This document shows, piece by piece, positions 41,431 through 45,940 of a stretch of DNA of 45,940 bases. The stretch's first letter is position 1. Each line of letters begins with the position of its first letter. Origin of the DNA: CAZJHX01 sp964545715 (GTDB taxonomy: Bacteria; Myxococcota_A; UBA9042; GCA-2863065); assembly GCA_964545715.1 (NCBI GenBank), contig CAZJHX010000085.1, forward strand, positions 1 to 45,940, written 5' to 3'. The position numbers and the translations under genes are program-made. The notes under the pieces were generated by a model that saw only the letters and a program-made list of their open reading frames with translations, was not told where the DNA came from and made no database searches.

Positions 41431-42665
41431 GCCAGGATCGTCTTCACCTTTGCGACCGTCTCCTCGGACGCGATCTTCTCGCCGGCCAGGTGGCGGTCGA
41501 TCAGGGCCTGCCGCAGCGTGACCAGCTCATGGGCGGCGTCGAACAGCGGCTGGGGCGTGGCGCCGTCGGCCACCGCCCTGTTGATCGCGTCGACCAGCGC
41601 CGGCGGACCCAGCCCCCAAGCCTCTACGTACAGCGCCAGCGGACCCTGCGGCCGATCGATGCCGCTGAAGAAGGCGATGTCCCGTAGCAGATAAAAGAGG
41701 CCGCCCCAGGTATCCAGCGCGGACGCTGTCGGCCGAATCGGTCGTGCGGGCGGTGCGGCAGCCTGTGCTGCCCATGACAGTACGCTGCGTTTCTGCCAGC
41801 CGGCCTGGCCCGCTACCGCGCGACCTCCCAGCAGCTGGCGGGCGCCCCACATGCCGACCCACGCCGCGATACCCCCAAACAGGAGCGCGGCAGCGGGCGA
41901 GGCGCCTGACTTCACCGCATAGCGGCTGAAGGCGACGAAAAAGCCGGTCCCGACCAGCGCCGGCAGCACGCACCCGAGCATGATCGCCTTGCTGACGACC
42001 GACTGGATCGAGCCCGGCGCCGCCGCCACGGGCCCCGGCGAGCTGCCCTGCACGTGGGTGACCAGGTCGTAGAGGCTCTTGCCCTCGATCTGCGCCAGCA
42101 GTGACGGGATGTTGCCGTCGGGCGGATCGTCCGCTCGCAGAATGCGCGCCAGGTACTCGGCCGGCACATGGACGTCGCCCACCGCCAGCGCCGCTGACAG
42201 CTGCTCGGCCCTGCGTTGCGCCACCAGACCCCGCACCTCGCCGCGGTCCGTGCCCGGCGCGCTGAGCAGGTCCAGCAGAGGGTCTCGTCCCAGCTCGGCG
42301 TCCGTGAGGATCGCCGTCTCGGGCATCAGCTGCTCCAGGATTCCGTGCGTGTGCACCATGGCAAACAGGCGCTGCCCGTCGTGATGCACCGCCAGCCACC
42401 AACGCGTTGGATCCGTGCGCGTGATGCGCATGGCCAGTCGCCCGGTACGCCGGCTCCAGCGGGCCAGCCGCGCGTCCGCCTCGATCGAGCTGACGTCCAG
42501 TGCGCCGTCTACTGTCGCAAACCAGGCCCCCTCGCTGCCGATGATCCCGGTCGCCGCGACCAGCTCACGGAAGGTGTCCTCCGTGCCGCCGTGGGCCAAC
42601 AGCAGGTGAAAGCGCGGCGCCGTTTTCGGCGGCGTGAAGATCGTGACGGGGCGCAGCGGCTCCAC
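41415..42665 (-). CDS. predicted membrane protein of unknown function
   Basis: A 416-aa protein beginning at GTG 42665, directly after the stop of the gene before it. The N-terminal half is soluble, with a HLLLAHGGTEDTF strand-turn and a repeated ARLARWSRRTGRLAMRI pattern. Two hydrophobic helices lie at about residues 228-272 (KAIMLGCVLPALVGTGFFVA and AAALLFGGIAAWVGMWGA). The C-terminal third is helical. I recognise no catalytic motif. It is the last gene of a minus-strand operon with two lipoproteins, a cytochrome c and a YgfZ-like gene, and is convergent with the beta-helix gene. Confidence 0.7.
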   Translation of the reverse strand: MEPLRPVTIFTPPKTAPRFHLLLAHGGTEDTFRELVAATGIIGSEGAWFATVDGALDVSSIEADARLARWSRRTGRLAMRITRTDPTRWWLAVHHDGQRLFAMVHTHGILEQLMPETAILTDAELGRDPLLDLLSAPGTDRGEVRGLVAQRRAEQLSAALAVGDVHVPAEYLARILRADDPPDGNIPSLLAQIEGKSLYDLVTHVQGSSPGPVAAAPGSIQSVVSKAIMLGCVLPALVGTGFFVAFSRYAVKSGASPAAALLFGGIAAWVGMWGARQLLGGRAVAGQAGWQKRSVLSWAAQAAAPPARPIRPTASALDTWGGLFYLLRDIAFFSGIDRPQGPLALYVEAWGLGPPALVDAINRAVADGATPQPLFDAAHELVTLRQALIDRHLAGEKIASEETVAKVKTILAPAIA

Positions 42666-43310
42666 TTATTGAGGCTCCACTTTTATCAGCTGCAGCGTGG
42701 CGGTCTGTTCGTAGCGAAACGTGACGCAATCCGGCTCTTTTTCGGGTTTGCAGGAGTTTTCGATCGCCAGGAACAGCGTGGCTTCCTGACCGTCCCAGCT
42801 CTCGTTCTTCGGCACGACCAGGTACACGTTCATCAGATACATGAAGCCGTCCTGGCCGTCGAAAACGGGGCGCTTCTTGTACTTCAATTTTCCGTACGGA
42901 CTGTCAGGGTCGTCCGGCGGGCCCAACTCGGCCTCTATGTTTATCTTTTTGACGTCGATCGGCAGCTGGTTGGTGCGCGCGGCGACCACGTACATCCACG
43001 CGCCCTGAGAGCCCTTGACGATAGGTACCTCGTCGCCCTCCGAAACAGCCGTGAAGAAGCTGGGCGTGACCTTGCCCTGCTCGTTGTAACCCAGCTCGTA
43101 GGTCGGCGGGAGCGGCTCGCCCGTGTCCGTGCCCGTCGGGTCGGTCGTGCCCGTGGTGGTGCCGGTATCGGTCGGCGTGGACGTCGTGGTCCCAGTGTCC
43201 TCTCCCGTGCCCGCATCATCAGGCTCTTTGGCGCCGCCGCAGCCAAGCAATGGGATGATCAAGAACAATACCGGGGCAATGCGGGTCATTTTGCAGGTTG
43301 ATTCTACCAT
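42666..43310 (-). CDS. lipoprotein with Thr/Gly-rich linker
   Basis: A protein of about 214 aa. The signal peptide ends LLGC; ATG 43310 (10 bases after the upstream stop) or 43289 are possible starts, and a longer frame further upstream runs through the neighbouring gene. The Cys is followed by a linker of Thr, Gly, Asp and Pro repeats (TGTTTSTPTDTGTTTGTTDP), a spacer typical of surface lipoproteins. The remainder is beta-rich (YELGYNEQGKVTPSFFTAV, GFMYLMNVYLVVPKNESW, FRYEQTATLQLIKVEP), consistent with an immunoglobulin-like or small sandwich domain. No known family is recognised. Confidence 0.72.
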   Translation of the reverse strand: MVESTCKMTRIAPVLFLIIPLLGCGGAKEPDDAGTGEDTGTTTSTPTDTGTTTGTTDPTGTDTGEPLPPTYELGYNEQGKVTPSFFTAVSEGDEVPIVKGSQGAWMYVVAARTNQLPIDVKKINIEAELGPPDDPDSPYGKLKYKKRPVFDGQDGFMYLMNVYLVVPKNESWDGQEATLFLAIENSCKPEKEPDCVTFRYEQTATLQLIKVEPQ

Positions 43311-43320
43311 TGAGCGACGG

Positions 43321-43854
43321 TTACTGCGCCACTTTGGGGGCGGCGACGTACGAGCACAAGCCCGTGATCGCACTGCAAGAGCCATAGATCAAAGTCCCAT
43401 CAAAGAACCCGTGACAGCTACCGCCGGCGGGCAGCGCCAGGCTCAGTGCCGAGTTGGCGACCACGCCCACGGCGCCCAGGAAGATCGGCGAGCTGGAGTC
43501 GACCTGCACCGCGCAGCCCTGGCCCACGATGAAGCGAAGCGCCACGAGGCCGCCCGCGCAGTCCAGCATGTCCCACTCACCGGCGATCCACTCGCACCCG
43601 ATGGCGCGCGTGGGATCCGGCACGGTGACCGTCGTATCGGCGGGCGCAGCGGTGTCCTCTTTGTCCTCCTCTTTGTCCTCCTCGGTGTCCTTCTCCTGCG
43701 CGCTGTCGCTCGCCGGCGCGTCTTCGACGGCCTCAGGCGCATCCGCCTCGTCCTCGGTCTCGCCCGTGTCGGGGATGTCCGGGTTGCCTTTGTTGAAGCT
43801 GCAGCCCTGGACCAGCGCCAGGCTCAGCCCCAACGTCGCGAGAAGCAGGCGCAT
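43321..43854 (-). CDS. lipoprotein with acidic linker and Cys-rich C-terminal domain
   Basis: A 177-aa lipoprotein (signal peptide ending LVQGC). Residues 20-85 are an acidic linker containing EDKEEDKEDT-type repeats encoded by a 12-base unit (about 43654-43689). The C-terminal about 90 residues hold six cysteines (IGCEWIAGEW, MLDCAGG, GQGCAVQVD, GGSCHGF, GSCSAITGLC), probably disulfide-bonded. It starts two bases after the cytochrome gene ends and is probably co-translated. No family is recognised. Confidence 0.72.
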   Translation of the reverse strand: MRLLLATLGLSLALVQGCSFNKGNPDIPDTGETEDEADAPEAVEDAPASDSAQEKDTEEDKEEDKEDTAAPADTTVTVPDPTRAIGCEWIAGEWDMLDCAGGLVALRFIVGQGCAVQVDSSSPIFLGAVGVVANSALSLALPAGGSCHGFFDGTLIYGSCSAITGLCSYVAAPKVAQ

Positions 43855-43856
43855 GT

Positions 43857-44183
43857 TCAGGGAGCTTTGGGTTTGTGCGGGGGCGCCGCCGGAGCAACTG
43901 GCACAGGCAGCTTGGAGATGTGCTCAGCCAGACCGCGCTTCTCGGCCTCGGAGAGCCCGCGCACGATCGGCTGCATCTTCTTGGGCACCTCTTTTATCAG
44001 GCCCCGCAGCAGCCGCAGCTTGTGCATGCCCGCCAGCGGTGGCGTGGCCTTCTTGCCCTGCAGCGCCTTGCCGTGACAGATGCGGCACTTGGTGAGGCCG
44101 CGCTCCACGTCTACGGGGGCGTCTTCCGGAGGCGCTGCGCCCATCAGCAGCAGCGCGAGCGGAATGAATAGCAATGTCTTCAA
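43857..44183 (-). CDS. small exported mono-heme cytochrome c
   Basis: A 108-aa protein started at TTG 44183, preceded by GAGGAGAGG; longer frames upstream lie inside the ygfZ-like gene. The signal peptide (MKTLLFIPLALLLMGAAP) is cleaved by ordinary signal peptidase. The heme motif CRICH is near residue 33, within VERGLTKCRICHGKALQGKK. A likely axial Met lies in AGMHKLRLL or KKMQPIV. The helix SEAEKRGLAEHISKLP is typical of the C-terminal helix of class I cytochromes c. The tail is Pro/Ala-rich. It would be a soluble periplasmic electron carrier. Confidence 0.82.
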   Translation of the reverse strand: MKTLLFIPLALLLMGAAPPEDAPVDVERGLTKCRICHGKALQGKKATPPLAGMHKLRLLRGLIKEVPKKMQPIVRGLSEAEKRGLAEHISKLPVPVAPAAPPHKPKAP

Positions 44184-44194
44184 CGCGCCTCTCC

Positions 44195-45166
44195 TCAATG
44201 AAGCAGCCCGGTCTGGGCCACGTTGCGGGTCACGGTCGGGTCGTTCTCGGGCACCAACGTCACGTGCGCCCGCATGCGGACACCCACGACCTCGGCCTCC
44301 ATCCTGCGTTCTGCGTCCACGACCTGCAAGCGCGCACCCGCCTGAAAGTGCTTGCGTCGCACGAATCCCAGGGCCAGGACGCCGCCGTCCACCCGGGCCG
44401 CGCTCGTCACGCGCCCGACGGCCTTCTTGGCGTCTTGCCCCGCCGGCCACAGCTCGGCCCCGGCCGCCGGCACCTGGTCGCCACTGACGCGCAGTTGCCG
44501 TAACTCGCGATTTGTATGACCCCGATGTGCCATTCGTGCGATCACTTCCTGCCCCAGGTAGCAACCCTTACCCCAGTGGATCGCATCTGTCAGTCCGGCT
44601 TCCAACGGGATCACCGTCTCATCCAGCTCTGCCCCCCACCGGGGGATGGCGGCCGCGATGCGCGCGCTCTCCAGCGCCTCCCTGGACCACGGCATGGCGC
44701 CGGCGTGGACCAGCGCGCCGGTCAGGCTGTCGGCGTCGGCTGCCTCGATCAGCAGATCGAAGCCCGGCCCGCCCGTGTGCGAGCGTCTGACGGCGATGGC
44801 GTCCGCCGCGACCGGCAGCAGCGTCTCGGCGCCGGGCCCCTGCAAAGTGACTACGGTCAAGGTGGTCGGCGTCATGACCACATCCTCGATGATGAGCCGG
44901 GCGTCCAGATGCTCGACGATGGCCGCGACCCTCTCGGCCGGCAGTACCAGCAAGAAGCGCGCGCCGTCAGCGCGGATCTGAAAGTCCGCCAGGAGTTTGC
45001 CCTTCTGAGAAACGACGGTGCCGTAGCGGCTGTCGCCGTCCGCCAGCGTGACGACGTCCTGCGTCACCATGCCCTGGAGCCACGACGCGCGGTCGGCTCC
45101 CTGGATTTCGAGGACGCCCAATTCGGGCATCTGCAGCACTGCGCATCCGGATTTCATCGCGCGCAT
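44195..45166 (-). CDS. ygfZ: YgfZ/GcvT-family folate-binding protein
   Basis: A 323-aa cytosolic protein of the YgfZ family, which helps make or repair iron-sulfur clusters with folate. The hallmark KGCYLGQE appears as WGKGCYLGQEVIARMAHRGH, with the redox-sensitive Cys. The N-terminal GADRASWLQGMVTQDV and the C-terminal ALGFVRRKHFQAG barrel also fit. ATG 45166 has GAGG four bases upstream. It leads a minus-strand operon with an exported cytochrome and two lipoproteins, though those neighbours do not share its pathway in an obvious way. Confidence 0.87.
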   Translation of the reverse strand: MRAMKSGCAVLQMPELGVLEIQGADRASWLQGMVTQDVVTLADGDSRYGTVVSQKGKLLADFQIRADGARFLLVLPAERVAAIVEHLDARLIIEDVVMTPTTLTVVTLQGPGAETLLPVAADAIAVRRSHTGGPGFDLLIEAADADSLTGALVHAGAMPWSREALESARIAAAIPRWGAELDETVIPLEAGLTDAIHWGKGCYLGQEVIARMAHRGHTNRELRQLRVSGDQVPAAGAELWPAGQDAKKAVGRVTSAARVDGGVLALGFVRRKHFQAGARLQVVDAERRMEAEVVGVRMRAHVTLVPENDPTVTRNVAQTGLLH

Positions 45167-45232
45167 ACTACCTCAAGTGGGCGGTTCGTGTGGACGAATG
45201 GTAATACTGCATCGGCAAGGAGAAGCATCGTG

Positions 45233-45940
45233 ATGGTCGCCCTCAGAACATTGCTCGTCGGTCTGTTGGTCTCGGCATGCGCCGCCAGCGGCCCGACAGT
45301 GCCGAAAGACCCACGCGTGCGTGGCAAGCAGGCCCTCGATCAGGGTCGCATTGCGGACGCCGTGCGGGCCCTGGAGATCAACGCTAAGCAGCGCCCGGGG
45401 GACCCGGCAGGGAGCCGTCTGCTGGCGATCGCGTACACCCGCAAGGGGGACTATGCCTCGGCGATCAAGACCTGGGAGGCGGCCCTGGAGAAGGCCCCCA
45501 AAGACGCTGACGGCTGGCGTCGCTACGGTCATGTCCGCTACGCGATGGGACACTACGATCGGGCCAGTCAGGCCTATCGAAAGAGCCTGAGCCTGGGCTT
45601 GACCGACGTCCAGGTCGATGTGCGGTTGGCGGAGTCTCAGATCGCGCTGCGCAAGCCCAAGCAGGCGCTGTTGTGGATCGAGAGTCGGCTGAAGAAGCAC
45701 AAGCCGAGCGCCGCCATGCACGTGGCGCGTGGTCGGGCCCTGCGGGCGCTCAGTCACCCGCACGAGGCGATCAAAGCGTATCGTGAGGCCGTCCGTATCG
45801 CTCCCAAGGATCCCACTGCGTTCATCGAGATGGGCAAGATCTACGAGGTGCTGGACTTCCCGGCCCGCGCCGTCAAGGTCTACAGCAAGGCGATCAAGCT
45901 GCAGCCCGAGCACTCCGAGACCCTGACCCGGCTGGGGCGC
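45233..45940 (+). CDS. TPR-repeat lipoprotein, truncated by window end
   Basis: At least 236 codons, open to the right edge of the window. The signal peptide ends LVSAC (lipidation site near residue 16). From residue 30 onward are tandem tetratricopeptide repeats: DAVRALEINAKQRPGDPAG, DYASAIKTWEAALEKAPKDA, HYDRASQAYRKSLSLG, HEAIKAYREAVRIAPKDPTA and RAVKVYSKAIKLQPEHSETL. It is probably an outer-membrane scaffold. AAGGAG lies 10 bases before ATG, and GTG 45230 directly before it is an equal candidate. It is divergent from ygfZ. Confidence 0.85.
   Translation, partial: MVALRTLLVGLLVSACAASGPTVPKDPRVRGKQALDQGRIADAVRALEINAKQRPGDPAGSRLLAIAYTRKGDYASAIKTWEAALEKAPKDADGWRRYGHVRYAMGHYDRASQAYRKSLSLGLTDVQVDVRLAESQIALRKPKQALLWIESRLKKHKPSAAMHVARGRALRALSHPHEAIKAYREAVRIAPKDPTAFIEMGKIYEVLDFPARAVKVYSKAIKLQPEHSETLTRLGR

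Overview
The window is GC-rich, gene-dense bacterial DNA. It is full of lipoproteins, c-type cytochromes, an FHA protein, a J-like/TPR protein and SUMF1-like and DUF1501 proteins. This style, and the aerobic-type complex I genes, suggest a Myxococcota-like (former Deltaproteobacteria) organism. That placement is an inference; no rRNA or other phylogenetic marker is present.

Region by region: (1) 1-520 holds a pair of 40-bp direct repeats in a hairpin-rich stretch and a small Cys-rich protein on the minus strand. (2) 521-4768 has an OmpA-type lipoprotein overlapping an ABC-F ATPase, a heme-oxygenase-fold protein with an exceptionally strong ribosome site, and a small lipoprotein. (3) 4869-19002 is a 14-kb, almost all-exported cluster. 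It starts with a YVTN-propeller/di-heme lipoprotein and ends that unit with a clear terminator. It continues with a SUMF1-like lipoprotein, then two tandem copies of a gene pair (Tat-exported DUF1501 protein + mono-heme DUF1549/1553-like lipoprotein), then a 926-aa multiheme propeller protein and a small cytochrome with CX4CH motifs. (4) 19015-24698 carries an rpiB-like gene and a partial complex I operon, nuoA-C-D-G-H-I, with no nuoB, E, F or J-N. (5) 24706-30921 holds a pseudouridine synthase, a POT peptide transporter, an NCS2 purine permease, a J-like/TPR protein, an unknown exported protein and malate dehydrogenase. (6) 30928-36902 has a second propeller/di-heme lipoprotein, phosphofructokinase overlapping an orphan TaqI-like adenine methyltransferase, and an FHA membrane protein. 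(7) 36914-45940 has a hydrolase-cytochrome c fusion, a Trp-repeat/left-handed beta-helix protein split by an in-frame UAG, a five-gene minus-strand operon (ygfZ-like, cytochrome c, two lipoproteins, membrane protein), and the start of a TPR lipoprotein.

The genes most likely to form an undescribed system are the tandem DUF1501/heme-lipoprotein modules with their CX4CH cytochromes (8294-19002). They look co-transcribed through 1-14 nt overlaps or short gaps and are all predicted to be exported, most of them as lipid-anchored proteins. Their chemistry cannot be read from sequence alone. The second highlight is the Trp-repeat/beta-helix protein at 38972-41407, which reads as one 811-codon frame interrupted only by UAG at 39560.
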